Positions 54,404 through 63,633 of a stretch of 64,000 bases of DNA are shown here, piece by piece (the stretch's first letter is position 1; every line of letters starts with the position of its first letter). Below the pieces are notes generated by a model. It was not told where the DNA came from, ran no database searches, and saw nothing but the letters and a program-made list of their open reading frames with translations. Source of the stretch: Burkholderia cenocepacia (GTDB taxonomy: Bacteria; Pseudomonadota; Gammaproteobacteria; Burkholderiales; Burkholderiaceae); contig NZ_CP060040.1 in assembly GCF_014211915.1 (NCBI RefSeq), positions 620,001 through 684,000 on the forward strand, read 5' to 3'. Position numbers and translations under genes: made by a program.

Positions 54404-55819
54404 ATGCAGTCGATGTCCGGTGGAACGAATGCGATGCGGCGTGCCGCGATCGCGGCGGCCGACGTCGTGCTCGTGATGGCCGGCGCGCTCGTCGCGCAGG
54501 CGGCGTCGGGTCTCGGCTGGCATGCGCTGTCCGACGCGCAGCGCGGTGCGATCGCGCTGCTGTGCGTGCTGACGGTGGCGCTGCTGCCGCGTTACCTGCG
54601 CACCGTGCGCGGCGGCGTGGCGGTGCAGGGTGGCGCGCACGTGCTGACGCACACGCTGGTGGCGGTCGTTTGCGCGAGCGTGCTGACGGTGGCCGGCACG
54701 ATGTGGATCATGAATCGCGGCGGCACGGTGACGACCCGCTGGATCGTGCGCACGGTGCTGGCCGGCGACGCGGCACTGCTGCTCGGGCGCGCGGCGCTGC
54801 TGGCGCTCGCGCTGACGCGCGGCGACTCGCGGGCGCGGCAGCGCCGCGTCGCCGTCGTCGGGGCAACGGCGTACGGGCGCGTGGCGATCGAGCGGATGCA
54901 ACTGGCGCCGAATGGCCCGTTCGTCGCCGCATGCGTATTCGACGACGATGCCCAGGCCGTCGCGGGCGGTATCGGCGGCGTGCCGGTGATCGGCGACTGG
55001 AACGGGTTGCGTGAACTGATTCGCGGCGGCGGCATCGATGAGGTCTGGCTCACGCTGCCGATGTCGCACGAGTGGCGGATCCAGCGCATCGTGCGCGAGC
55101 TGCGCGACGAGTTCGTCGAGTTGCGGTTGTTGCCCGACGTGCGGCAGATGTCGGTCGTCGATCGCTCCGCGACCGACGTGCTCGGCATGCCGGCGATCAA
55201 TCTCGCGACCACGCCGCGCTCCGCGCCGGAGCTGTGGGCCAAGTTCGCGTTCGACCGGCTGTTCGCGTTCGGCGTGCTGATTCCGTTGCTGCCGCTGCTG
55301 GCGCTGCTGGCGATCGCGGTCAAGCTGTCGTCGCCGGGGCCCGTGCTGTTCAGGCAGCGCCGCAAGGGGGTCGACGGCCGCGAGTTCGATATCCTCAAGT
55401 TCCGGACCATGCGCGTGCATCGCGCGCAGCCGGGCGTCGTGCGGCAGGCGTCGCGCAACGATTCGCGCATCACGCGCGTCGGCGCGTTCCTGCGCCGCAC
55501 GTCGCTCGACGAGCTGCCGCAGTTCTTCAACGTGCTGTTCGGGCAGATGTCGGTGGTCGGCCCGCGTCCGCACGCGATCGAACACGACGACTTCTACCGG
55601 CAACTGATCGACTGCTACATGTACCGCTATCGCGTGCGGCCCGGCATCACCGGATGGGCCCAGGTGAACGGCTATCGCGGTGAAACGCGCAAGGTCGAGG
55701 CGATGGAGGCACGCGTGAAGTTCGATCTGTTCTACATGCAGAACTGGAGCTTCTGGTTCGACATCAAGATCATCCTGCTGACGGTGGTGCGCGGCTTCAT
55801 CGGGCGCAATGCGTTCTGA
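54404..55819 (+). CDS. Undecaprenyl-phosphate sugar-1-phosphate transferase (WcaJ type)
   Basis: A 471-residue membrane enzyme that starts the repeat unit by moving glucose-1-phosphate (or another hexose phosphate) to undecaprenyl phosphate. It has four N-terminal membrane helices, a CoA-binding-like region (VAVVGATAYGRVAIERMQL), then a fifth helix and the catalytic domain: FRQRRKGVDGREFDILKFRT, RTSLDELPQFFNVL, and RYRVRPGITGWAQVNGYRG. The EPS cluster itself has no priming enzyme, so this gene, linked to the berA-like gene, most likely serves it. ATG 54404 is 2 bases after the regulator's stop. Confidence 0.93.
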   Translation: MQSMSGGTNAMRRAAIAAADVVLVMAGALVAQAASGLGWHALSDAQRGAIALLCVLTVALLPRYLRTVRGGVAVQGGAHVLTHTLVAVVCASVLTVAGTMWIMNRGGTVTTRWIVRTVLAGDAALLLGRAALLALALTRGDSRARQRRVAVVGATAYGRVAIERMQLAPNGPFVAACVFDDDAQAVAGGIGGVPVIGDWNGLRELIRGGGIDEVWLTLPMSHEWRIQRIVRELRDEFVELRLLPDVRQMSVVDRSATDVLGMPAINLATTPRSAPELWAKFAFDRLFAFGVLIPLLPLLALLAIAVKLSSPGPVLFRQRRKGVDGREFDILKFRTMRVHRAQPGVVRQASRNDSRITRVGAFLRRTSLDELPQFFNVLFGQMSVVGPRPHAIEHDDFYRQLIDCYMYRYRVRPGITGWAQVNGYRGETRKVEAMEARVKFDLFYMQNWSFWFDIKIILLTVVRGFIGRNAF

Positions 55820-56200
55820 GGAGGACGAATGATCGAAGCGGCGCCGCGCGAGCGATCGTCCCGACGCAGTGAGGCCGGTTCGGGCGCGCGGAAGCAGCGC
55901 CGTGGCCGCGCCGGAATTGCTGCGCTGCGGTTGTGCCGGCAGGCTTCGGGGTGCGCGCGGCGGGGCGGAATTCCTCGTCCGTCCCCAGTTTCCCCGCCTT
56001 TGCCGCGGCATGACCGGCACGCTGATTCCGGTCAACACACGCGTGTTCAATGGGTTTATCCTGCGTCGCATGCGTCCGGCGTTTTGCGTGTCCGGCCGCT
56101 GATCCGGATGCGACGGCACGGGGCATGCCTGCGTGCCGCGCACCCGCGCGATACCGCGCGCCGCTCTTTTTCGCGCGGACCCGGAACAGGAGAGACGGCC
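55820..56200. other. Intergenic region, no recognised feature
   Basis: 381 bases between the priming transferase and the DksA-like gene. A long frame here is arginine-rich and has no resemblance to a protein family. I see no terminator with a T tract. Confidence 0.4.
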
Positions 56201-56593
56201 ATGTCGCTCGACCCACAACAACGGCAGACGCTGAAGCAGCGGCTGAACGAGAGCGAGCAGACGCTGCGTGCGGAGATCCGCACCAGCGAAGACCAGCGCG
56301 CGTCCGAATCCTATGCGGAGCTTGCCGGCGCGGCGCCGGACGAGGGCGACGAGGCGAACGCCGACCTGTTCGTCGACGTCGATCATGCATTGATCGGCAT
56401 GAAGCTGACCGAACTGCGCGCGATTGGCCGCGCCCAGCAGCGGATGCGCGACGGCAGTTACGGCGAATGCATCGACTGCGACGGCTCGGTCGGCTACGAA
56501 CGCCTGCTGGCGCGCCCGACCGCCGAACGCTGCACGCATTGCCAATCGCTCTACGAGCGGCGCTACGCCACGACGCCGCGCGCGTCGCTCTGA
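56201..56593 (+). CDS. TraR/DksA-type zinc-finger protein
   Basis: A 130-residue DksA/TraR-family protein. An N-terminal pair of charged helices (about 1-75) precedes a four-cysteine zinc finger, CIDCDG then CTHCQS, spaced as in DksA. It lacks the length of true DksA (~150) and may be one of the small paralogues that bind the RNA polymerase secondary channel. The start at 56201 follows AGGAGAG. It is a monocistronic gene ahead of polX. Confidence 0.87.
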   Translation: MSLDPQQRQTLKQRLNESEQTLRAEIRTSEDQRASESYAELAGAAPDEGDEANADLFVDVDHALIGMKLTELRAIGRAQQRMRDGSYGECIDCDGSVGYERLLARPTAERCTHCQSLYERRYATTPRASL

Positions 56594-56742
56594 CGTCGCG
56601 GTTCCCACCGCGCCGCACGTACGGCGCGGCCGGCGCAGGATGACCAACGGGCGCCCGGCGGCGTCGACATGCGGCGCCGGGCGGGCAGACGCCGTCGCGC
56701 CCGCGCGCGGCGCCATCCACGTGGAAGGGAGCCACGCCAATC

Positions 56743-58518
56743 ATGCCGATCCACAATGCCGAGTGCGCGGCCGTGTTCGCCGAGATCGCCGACATGCTCG
56801 AGATCCAGGGCGCCAATCCGTTTCGCGTACGTGCGTACCGCAACGCCGCGCGGACGATCGCCGACTACGGTCGCGACATCCCGACGATGATCGAGAACGG
56901 CGACGATCTCGGGAAGATTCCGTCGATCGGGGCCGATCTCGCGTCGAAGCTGCGCGAGATCACCGCGACCGGCACCTGCGACCTGCAGCAAACCTTGCGT
57001 CATGCGCTGCCGGGCGCGATCGTCGAGCTGCTCGACGTGCCCGGGCTCGGCGCGAAACGCGTGAAGGCGCTGCATGACGCATTGCACGTCGATTCGCTCG
57101 AACAACTGCGCGCGGAAGCGAAGAACGGGCATGTGCGTGAGCTGCCGGGCTTCGGCGCGAAAACCGAAGCGCATCTGCTCGAAGCGATCGACGATCGCCT
57201 GCAGCGCGAGCCGCAACGCTTCCTGCTGCCCGAGGCCGCGCACGCGCTGATGCCGTTGCTCGAACGCCTGCGTGCGGTGGCCGGTGTCGGCCAGGCCGTG
57301 CCGGCCGGCAGTTTCCGCCGCCGCCGCGAGACGGTCGGCGATCTCGACATCCTCGTCACCGCACGTGATCCGGTCGCGGTCACCGAAGCGTTCGTCGGCT
57401 ACGGCGAGGTGGCGCGCGTGCTCGCGCACGGCAAGAGCCGCTCGAGCGTGATGCTGGCCAACGGCTTGCAGGTCGACCTGCGCGTCGTCGATGCCGATGC
57501 GTTCGGCGCGGCGCTCGTCTACTTCACGGGGTCGAAGGCGCAGAACATCGCGCTGCGCCGGATCGCGCAGGCCGGCGGCCTGAAGATCAACGAATACGGC
57601 GTGTTTCGCGGCGACGAGCGGATTGCCGGCGCGACGGAGGCATCGGTCTACGCGGCCATCGGGCTGCGCGAGGTGCCGCCCGAGTTGCGCGAGGATCGCG
57701 GCGAGATCGATGCGTCGCGCGCCGGCACGCTGCCGGCGCTCATCGAGCGCAAGCATCTGCATGGCGACCTGCACGCGCATACCGATGCGTCGGCCGGTCG
57801 CGACGGCCTGCGCGCGATGGCCGCCGCCGCGCGTGCACGCGGGCTCGCCTACCTTGCCGTCACCGACCGCGTGCCGCCTGGCGGCGATCGCGACGGTTTC
57901 GACTGGCTCGCGCGGCAGCTCGACGAGATCGACCGCATCAACGCGACGTTCGACGATTTCGTGCTGCTCAAGGGCGTGGAAGCCGGCATTCGCGAGGATG
58001 GCAGCCTGGACGTGCCCGACGCGATGCTCGGCCGGCTCGATCTCGTCGTCGGCGCGGTACGCGACGGCTTCGATCTGCCGCGCGGCGCGCAGACCGATCG
58101 CATGCTGCGTGCGATGGAGCATCCGCATTTCACGATTCTCGCGCACCCGACCGGCCGCGTGCTCGGCGAGCGCGACGCGTGCGAACTGGACGTGCCGCGC
58201 GTGCTCGCGCAGGCCGCCGCGCGCGGCTGCTTCGTCGAACTCGATGCGCAGCCGCGGCGCTTCGACCTGCCGGACGTCTGGTGCCGCGAGGCCGCGAAGG
58301 CCGGCGTGCCGGTCGCGATCGGTTCGGATGCGTACGGCGCCAACGAGCTCGACCATCTCGCGTTCGGCGTCGATCAGGCGCGGCGCGGCTGGCTGACGCG
58401 GCAGGACGTGCTGAACACGCGCACGCTCGCGCAACTGCGGCCGCTGCTGGCACGCACGATGGGCGGTGCGGGCAGCGCGGGCGGCGGCGCGCAGCGGAGC
58501 CGGTCGAAGGGCGCGTGA
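56743..58518 (+). CDS. polX: DNA polymerase X family / PHP 3'-5' exonuclease
   Basis: A 591-residue repair polymerase. The N-terminal HhH and nucleotidyltransferase domains (EIQGANPFRVRAYRNAARTI, GSFRRRRETVGDLDILVT, with Asp pair DLDI) are followed by a C-terminal PHP phosphoesterase (HGDLHAHTDASAGRDGL with the metal-binding His cluster, and later HPTGRVLG). This architecture matches bacterial PolX. The length is normal. It ends with a low-complexity GSAGGGAQRSRSKGA tail and is convergent with ald. Confidence 0.95.
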   Translation: MPIHNAECAAVFAEIADMLEIQGANPFRVRAYRNAARTIADYGRDIPTMIENGDDLGKIPSIGADLASKLREITATGTCDLQQTLRHALPGAIVELLDVPGLGAKRVKALHDALHVDSLEQLRAEAKNGHVRELPGFGAKTEAHLLEAIDDRLQREPQRFLLPEAAHALMPLLERLRAVAGVGQAVPAGSFRRRRETVGDLDILVTARDPVAVTEAFVGYGEVARVLAHGKSRSSVMLANGLQVDLRVVDADAFGAALVYFTGSKAQNIALRRIAQAGGLKINEYGVFRGDERIAGATEASVYAAIGLREVPPELREDRGEIDASRAGTLPALIERKHLHGDLHAHTDASAGRDGLRAMAAAARARGLAYLAVTDRVPPGGDRDGFDWLARQLDEIDRINATFDDFVLLKGVEAGIREDGSLDVPDAMLGRLDLVVGAVRDGFDLPRGAQTDRMLRAMEHPHFTILAHPTGRVLGERDACELDVPRVLAQAAARGCFVELDAQPRRFDLPDVWCREAAKAGVPVAIGSDAYGANELDHLAFGVDQARRGWLTRQDVLNTRTLAQLRPLLARTMGGAGSAGGGAQRSRSKGA

Positions 58519-58564
58519 ACGCCACGCGGCCCGGCCGTATTGCGTTCAGCTCATGCCGGCAGGG

Positions 58565-59680
58565 TCATGCGAGTACGCCGGTCGCCGGGACGTAGGGCAG
58601 GCCGAGCGCCAGCGCGACCGCTTCGTACGTGATGTGGCCGTCGCACACGTTCAGGCCCGCGCGCAGATGCGGATCGTCGAGCATCGCCTGCTTCCAGCCC
58701 TTGTCGGCGAGCGCGAGCGCATGGCCGAGCGTTGCATTGTTCAGCGCAAAGGTCGACGTGCGCGCGACCGCGCCGGGCATGTTCGCGACGCAGTAGTGGA
58801 CCACCCCGTCGACCACGAAGGTCGGCGCCGCGTGCGTGGTCGCATGCGAGGTCTCGAAGCAGCCGCCCTGGTCGATCGCGACATCGACGACGACTGCTCC
58901 CTTGCGCATCGTCGCGATCATGTCGCGTGTGACGAGCCGCGGCGCCGATGCGCCCGGCACGAGCACGGCGCCGATCACGACGTCGGCATCGCGCACGGCT
59001 TCGTCGACCGTCTGCGCATTCGAGCAGACGGTCGCGATCCGGTTGGCGAACACGAGATCGAGCTGGCGCAACCGGTTCACGTTGTTGTCGAGCACGGTGA
59101 CGCGCGCGCCGAGGCCCACCGCCATCTGCAGCGCGCCGGTGCCCACGACGCCCGCGCCGAGCACGACGACGTGCGCGGCCGGCACGCCCGGCACGCCGGC
59201 CATCAGCAGGCCGCGGCCGCCGCGCGGGCTTTCGAGGTGGGTCGCCGCGACCTGGATCGACATGCGGCCGGCGACTTCGCTCATCGGCGCGAGCAACGGC
59301 AGGCCGCCGCCGGGGCCCGTCACGGTTTCGTACGCGATGCAGACCGCGCCGGATTTCACGAGCGCGGCGGCCTGGTCGGGATCGGGCGCGAGATGCAGGT
59401 ACGTGTAGAGGATCTGGCCGCGCCGCAGCATCGCGCATTCGGTGGGCTGCGGCTCCTTGACCTTGATGATCATGTCGGCGCGCGCGAAGATTTCTTCGGC
59501 GCCGTCGCTGAGCGACGCGCCCGCGGCCGTGTAGTCGTCGTCGAGCAGGCCGATCGCCGTGCCCGCGCCGCGCTGCACCAGCACGCGATGGCCGTGCCGC
59601 GTGAGTTCGCGCGCGCCGGCCGGCGTGAGGCCGACGCGGTATTCGTGGTTCTTGATCTCCTTCGGCACACCGATCAGCAT
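58565..59680 (-). CDS. ald: Alanine dehydrogenase
   Basis: A 371-residue NAD-dependent enzyme that interconverts alanine and pyruvate plus ammonia. The N-terminal [20 protein letters not shown], catalytic region YTYLHLAPD, and the NAD motif [22 protein letters not shown] are intact, ending with the conserved [19 protein letters not shown]. It is divergent from the DUF3995 gene across 290 bases, with no neighbour on its own strand. Confidence 0.96.
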   Translation of the reverse strand: MLIGVPKEIKNHEYRVGLTPAGARELTRHGHRVLVQRGAGTAIGLLDDDYTAAGASLSDGAEEIFARADMIIKVKEPQPTECAMLRRGQILYTYLHLAPDPDQAAALVKSGAVCIAYETVTGPGGGLPLLAPMSEVAGRMSIQVAATHLESPRGGRGLLMAGVPGVPAAHVVVLGAGVVGTGALQMAVGLGARVTVLDNNVNRLRQLDLVFANRIATVCSNAQTVDEAVRDADVVIGAVLVPGASAPRLVTRDMIATMRKGAVVVDVAIDQGGCFETSHATTHAAPTFVVDGVVHYCVANMPGAVARTSTFALNNATLGHALALADKGWKQAMLDDPHLRAGLNVCDGHITYEAVALALGLPYVPATGVLA

Positions 59681-59970
59681 GAGTCGCCTCCATGGCCTTC
59701 GTTATCGTCGTCGTGCGGGCAGCCCGTTGCGCAGCGCCTTGCCGACCGCAGTACTGGAATAACAGGGTAGTAGTGCGCGGAGGGAAGTCAAGCGACCGGG
59801 CTGTGCGACGACGCATGCGCACTGCAACGCAGCATGCGTCGCCGTCGGTTGCGACCGGACGTCGCAATGCGCGCGTGACGCGGTTTCGGTATCGTCATGC
59901 GTGGCGTGGGCCGCGAGCCGAACACCTTTCGGCAAAACGACGAGACAACGAGACGAGGACCTTGATCGAC

Positions 59971-60387
59971 ATGACCGGTGCGTATTTCAGCGTGCCGACG
60001 CTTTGCGCCATCGCGCTCGTGCACGTCTACTGGGCGTTCGGCGGGCGATTGGGCAAGCGCGCGGCCATTCCGGAGCAGGATGGCGTACCGCTGTTGCGGC
60101 CGACGGCGCTCGGCACGCTGGCCGTCGCGCTCGCGCTGCTGGGCGGGGCAGGCGTGGTCGCCGCGCGTGCCGGCTGGCTGGGGCGCAACGCGTATCCCTG
60201 CACGATCGCGTTCGCGGTCGTTGCGCTCGCATTGATCTTCGCGGTGCGCGCCGTCGGCGATTTTCGCTACGTCGGCTTCTTCAAACGGATTCGCGGGTCG
60301 CGTTTCGCGCGGATGGACACGCTGTATTACTCGCCGCTGTGTGCGGCGCTGGCGCTGTCGATCGCGTCGATGTTCTGGCCGTGGTGA
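59971..60387 (+). CDS. DUF3995 membrane protein
   Basis: A 138-residue protein with four hydrophobic helices of the DUF3995 family, of unknown function. The family region LVHVYWAFGGRLG is at the start and GDFRYVGFFKRIRGSRFARMD precedes the last helix. ATG 59971 is preferred; TTG 59962 is closer to the GAGGA at 59955 but too close (3 bases). Confidence 0.83.
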   Translation: MTGAYFSVPTLCAIALVHVYWAFGGRLGKRAAIPEQDGVPLLRPTALGTLAVALALLGGAGVVAARAGWLGRNAYPCTIAFAVVALALIFAVRAVGDFRYVGFFKRIRGSRFARMDTLYYSPLCAALALSIASMFWPW

Positions 60388-60406
60388 GCGGGGCGCGGCG
60401 CGCGAT

Positions 60407-60650
60407 TCAGTCCGCGCGCGTATCGATCGGCGGCAGGCATTCGGCGGGCACGGCATCGGTCAGCCGGACACCGTTTTCGGCGACGAAGAACGTATGGCCC
60501 TGCCGGTGCATCCGCTGCGCCTCCACTGCGAGGATCGCGGGCACGCCGTGATGCGCCGACGGCCCGCGCCGTCCGGATTTCCGCCGACAGATGCACGTGA
60601 TGGCGGGCGCCCGGTTCCGCCGCCGCCGATCCTCGCTGTCCGCCATCCCC
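60407..60650 (-). pseudogene. kptA: Remnant of kptA (RNA 2'-phosphotransferase), C-terminal part only
   Basis: Two frames carry the C-terminal half of Tpt1/KptA. Frame one reads EPGARHHVHLSAEIRTARAVG, frame two continues HHGVPAILAVEAQRMHRQGH, then FFVAENGVRLTDAVPAECL, ending at 60407. Both match the family's conserved VHLS and SENGVWLT-type regions. Bases are missing at the junction near 60555, and a TGA stands about 11 codons before the first block. The N-terminal domain that starts the family is absent upstream. It is a decayed gene, not a read error alone. Confidence 0.8.
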
Positions 60651-61114
60651 TCATCCTTGCACATTCCGGCATCCGGTTTTCCCATTGTTGCTGATTTCGA
60701 TGCACTGAATTGCATTGAACCCTCTAGTAATGGAACCGGTTCCATATATAATTCGCCGCACTCGTCGCCGGGCCCGAAAGAGGGTCGTGCACGTTGCGCT
60801 TGCCGTCGGCGGACGCGACGTCTAAGTTGAACAAGGGTCATGGGCGATGACGGGTAGATGCCGGCCAATGCCGGTATTTGTCCGACGATAGGGCCCGCAA
60901 AGAGGTCGATCCACGCAACGCCGCCGGCACCGGGGCGAGCGCGGCTGCAATGACGGCGCCACCGCGAATCGCGGCCGGGCGCCTGCATCGAGGTTGTGCG
61001 CAACACACGAAAGAACAGGGCGACCGGCCGCCTGCGGCACGGCTGCCGTGCCGGGCACGCGGCATGCGGAATGCGCGCGTCCGAACCCCGATCCCCAACG
61101 ATCAACATCCGACC
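60651..61114. other. Leader region of the gluconate dehydrogenase operon
   Basis: 464 bases without a gene, holding a PtxS-like palindrome (60731-60744), a TATAAT-like hexamer at 60747-60752 and a GCCGGC-based dyad near 60861. A frame opening at 60878 is in phase with the small subunit but has no ribosome site. Confidence 0.5.
60731..60744. promoter_or_regulatory. PtxS-like operator palindrome
   Basis: TGGAACCGGTTCCA is a perfect 14-bp palindrome. It differs at two symmetric positions from TGAAACCGGTTTCA, which I recall as the operator of PtxS, a LacI-family 2-ketogluconate sensor in Pseudomonas. It lies 370 bases before the gluconate 2-dehydrogenase genes and next to TATAAT. Confidence 0.65.
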
Positions 61115-61855
61115 ATGTCCACGCCACCTGACAAACCCAATTCGCGTCGCCGTTTCCTGCGCACATCGGTCGCGCTCGTGCCGATCGCGTCGGTCGCCGG
61201 CTGCGACCTGCACTCGTCGTCGCCGTCCGCGACGACCGCCGGCAACGCGTCCACTGCATCGGCCAGCGCCGAACGCGCGCCGTACAAGCCGACCTTTTTC
61301 GACGCGAAGGAATGGGCGTTCGTCCAGGCCGCCGTCGACCGGCTGATTCCGGCCGACGCCGAAGGCCCCGGCGCGCTCGAGGCGGGCGTGCCCGAATTCA
61401 TCGATCGCCAGATGGAGACGCCGTATGCGCACGGCGCGACGTGGTACATGCAGGGGCCGTTCCAGCAGGGCGTGCCCGAGCTCGGCTACCAGTTGAAGCT
61501 GGTGCCGCGCGACATCTACCGGCTCGGCATCGCGGCCGTCAACCGCTATTGCGAGAAGACGCACGGCAAGGCGTTCGCGGATCTCGACGCGCCGACGCGC
61601 GACACGGTGCTCGGCGCGCTGGAGAAGGGCGGCGCGCAGATCGACGACGTCCCGCCCGGCGTATTCCTCGGCCAGTTGCTGCAGAACACGCGCGAAGGCT
61701 ACTTCTGCGATCCGGTGCATGGCGGCAATCGCGACATGGCCGCGTGGAAGATGATCGGTTTCCCGGGCGCACGTGCGGATTTCATGGATTTCGTCAACCA
61801 GAGCGGCAAGCCCTATCCGTACGGCCCCGTCTCGATCAACGGGGAGCGCAGCTGA
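61115..61855 (+). CDS. Gluconate 2-dehydrogenase subunit 3 (small, Tat-exported)
   Basis: A 246-residue chaperone-like small subunit of the membrane-bound FAD-dependent gluconate 2-dehydrogenase. The twin-arginine signal SRRRFLRTSVALVPIASVAG leads the flavin subunit through the Tat system. The mature part has FFDAKEWAFVQAAVDRLIPA and a C-terminal WKMIGFPGARADFMDFV, typical of the family. ATG 61115 is chosen because it places the signal at the N-terminus. The stop overlaps the next ATG by one base. Confidence 0.93.
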   Translation: MSTPPDKPNSRRRFLRTSVALVPIASVAGCDLHSSSPSATTAGNASTASASAERAPYKPTFFDAKEWAFVQAAVDRLIPADAEGPGALEAGVPEFIDRQMETPYAHGATWYMQGPFQQGVPELGYQLKLVPRDIYRLGIAAVNRYCEKTHGKAFADLDAPTRDTVLGALEKGGAQIDDVPPGVFLGQLLQNTREGYFCDPVHGGNRDMAAWKMIGFPGARADFMDFVNQSGKPYPYGPVSINGERS

Positions 61856-63633
61856 TGGCCGCAGACAAGAAGCCGCACGTCGATGCGGTGATCGTCGGCT
61901 TCGGCTGGACCGGCGCGATTCTCGCGAAGGAACTGACCGAAGCGGGATTGAACGTCGTCGCGCTCGAGCGCGGCGAATATCGCGACACCTATCCTGACGG
62001 CGCGTACCCGAACACGATCGACGAGCTGACCTACAACATTCGCAAGAAGCTGTTCCTCGACCTGTCGAAGACGACCGTGTCGATTCGTCACGGCCTGCAG
62101 GACACCGCGCTGCCGTACCGGCAGCTCGCCGCGTTCCTGCCGGGCGAAGGCGTCGGCGGCGCGGGGCTGCACTGGTCGGGCGTGCACTTCCGGATCACGC
62201 CGGAAGAGCTGCGCCTGCGCAGCCACTATGAAGAGCGCTACGGCAAGAAGTTCATCCCCGAGGGGATGACGATCCAGGATACGGGCGTGACCTACGACGA
62301 GCTCGAGCCGCATTTCGATTTCGCGGAGAAGGTGTTCGGCACGTCGGGGCAGGCGTACAAGGTCGGCGGCAAGGTGGTCGGCGACGGCAACGTGTTCGAG
62401 GCGAACCGTAGCGACAACTTCCCGCTGCCCGCGCAGCTCAACACCTATTCGGCGCAGCGCTTCTTCGATGCGGCGCATTCGCTCGGCCTGCATCCGTACC
62501 GGCTGCCGTCGGCGAACACGTCGGGCCCGTACACGAACCCGTACGGCGTGCAGATGGGCCCGTGCAACTTCTGCGGCTACTGCAGCGGCTACGCGTGCTA
62601 CATGTATTCGAAGGCGTCGCCGAACCTGAACATCCTGCCCGCGCTGAAGCAGGCGCCGAACTTCGAGCTGCGCTCGAAGTGCCACGTGCTGCGCGTCGAC
62701 CTCGACGACACGAAGAAGCGCGCGACGGGCGTCACCTACGTCGATCCGGCCGGGCGTGAAGTGCACCAGCCGGCCGATCTCGTGATCGTGGCCGCGTTCC
62801 AGTATCACAACGTGCACCTGCTGCTGCTGTCGGGCATCGGCAAGCCGTACGACCCGATCTCGGGCGAAGGCGTGGTCGGCCGCAATTTCGCGTACCAGAA
62901 CCTGTCGACGATCAAGGCGTTCTTCGACAAGGACACCTACACGAACCCGTTCATCGGCGCGGGCGGCAACGGCGTCGCGGTGGACGACTTCAACGCGGAC
63001 AACTTCGACCACGGCCCGCTCGGCTTCGTCGGCGGCTCGCCGCTGTGGGTGAACCAGGCCGGCGTGAAGCCGATCAGCGGCATCGCCACGCCGCCCGGCA
63101 CGCCGCAGTGGGGCTCGGCGTGGAAGAAGGCGGTCAAGGACAACTACGCGCACACGATCTCGATGGACGCGCACGGCACCAACATGTCGTACCGCGACGT
63201 GTATCTCGACCTCGATCCGACCTATCGCGATTCGTACGGCCAGCCGCTGTTGCGGATGACGTTCGACTGGAAGGACAACGACATCAAGATGGCGCAGTAC
63301 GTGACCGGGCAGATGAAGAAGATCGCGGAAGCGATGGGGCCGAAGGCGATCGGCGTGTCGACGCGCGAATTCGGCAAGCACTTCGACTCGCGCCAGTACC
63401 AGACGACCCACCTCGTCGGCGGCGCGATCATGGGCACGGACCCGAAGACGAGCGTGCTGAACCGTTACCTGCAGTGCTGGGACGTGCACAACGTGTTCGT
63501 GATGGGCGCGTCCGCGCTGCCGCAGGGCATCGGCTACAACCCGACCGGGATCATCGCGGCGCTGGCCTACTGGTCGGCACGCGCGATCCGCGAGCAATAC
63601 CTGAAAAATCCCGCCCCGCTGGTGACCGTATGA
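61855..63633 (+). CDS. Gluconate 2-dehydrogenase flavoprotein subunit (GMC family)
   Basis: A 592-residue GMC oxidoreductase oxidising D-gluconate to 2-ketogluconate in the periplasm. The FAD-binding motif is DAVIVGFGWTGAILAKELTE. The GMC region has LPGEGVGGAGLHWSGVHFR, and the end has NVFVMGASALPQGIGYNPTG with the catalytic region (His in THLVGG). Cys237, 240, 243 and 248 form a CNFCGYCSGYAC cluster able to hold the 3Fe-4S centre known in this enzyme group. It shares one base with the small-subunit gene, and its stop overlaps the cytochrome gene (ATGA). Confidence 0.95.
   Translation: MAADKKPHVDAVIVGFGWTGAILAKELTEAGLNVVALERGEYRDTYPDGAYPNTIDELTYNIRKKLFLDLSKTTVSIRHGLQDTALPYRQLAAFLPGEGVGGAGLHWSGVHFRITPEELRLRSHYEERYGKKFIPEGMTIQDTGVTYDELEPHFDFAEKVFGTSGQAYKVGGKVVGDGNVFEANRSDNFPLPAQLNTYSAQRFFDAAHSLGLHPYRLPSANTSGPYTNPYGVQMGPCNFCGYCSGYACYMYSKASPNLNILPALKQAPNFELRSKCHVLRVDLDDTKKRATGVTYVDPAGREVHQPADLVIVAAFQYHNVHLLLLSGIGKPYDPISGEGVVGRNFAYQNLSTIKAFFDKDTYTNPFIGAGGNGVAVDDFNADNFDHGPLGFVGGSPLWVNQAGVKPISGIATPPGTPQWGSAWKKAVKDNYAHTISMDAHGTNMSYRDVYLDLDPTYRDSYGQPLLRMTFDWKDNDIKMAQYVTGQMKKIAEAMGPKAIGVSTREFGKHFDSRQYQTTHLVGGAIMGTDPKTSVLNRYLQCWDVHNVFVMGASALPQGIGYNPTGIIAALAYWSARAIREQYLKNPAPLVTV

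Noticed and set aside
56563..58434. 623-residue minus-strand frame under polX
   Set aside because: Shadow of polX; the plus strand has the polymerase and PHP motifs.
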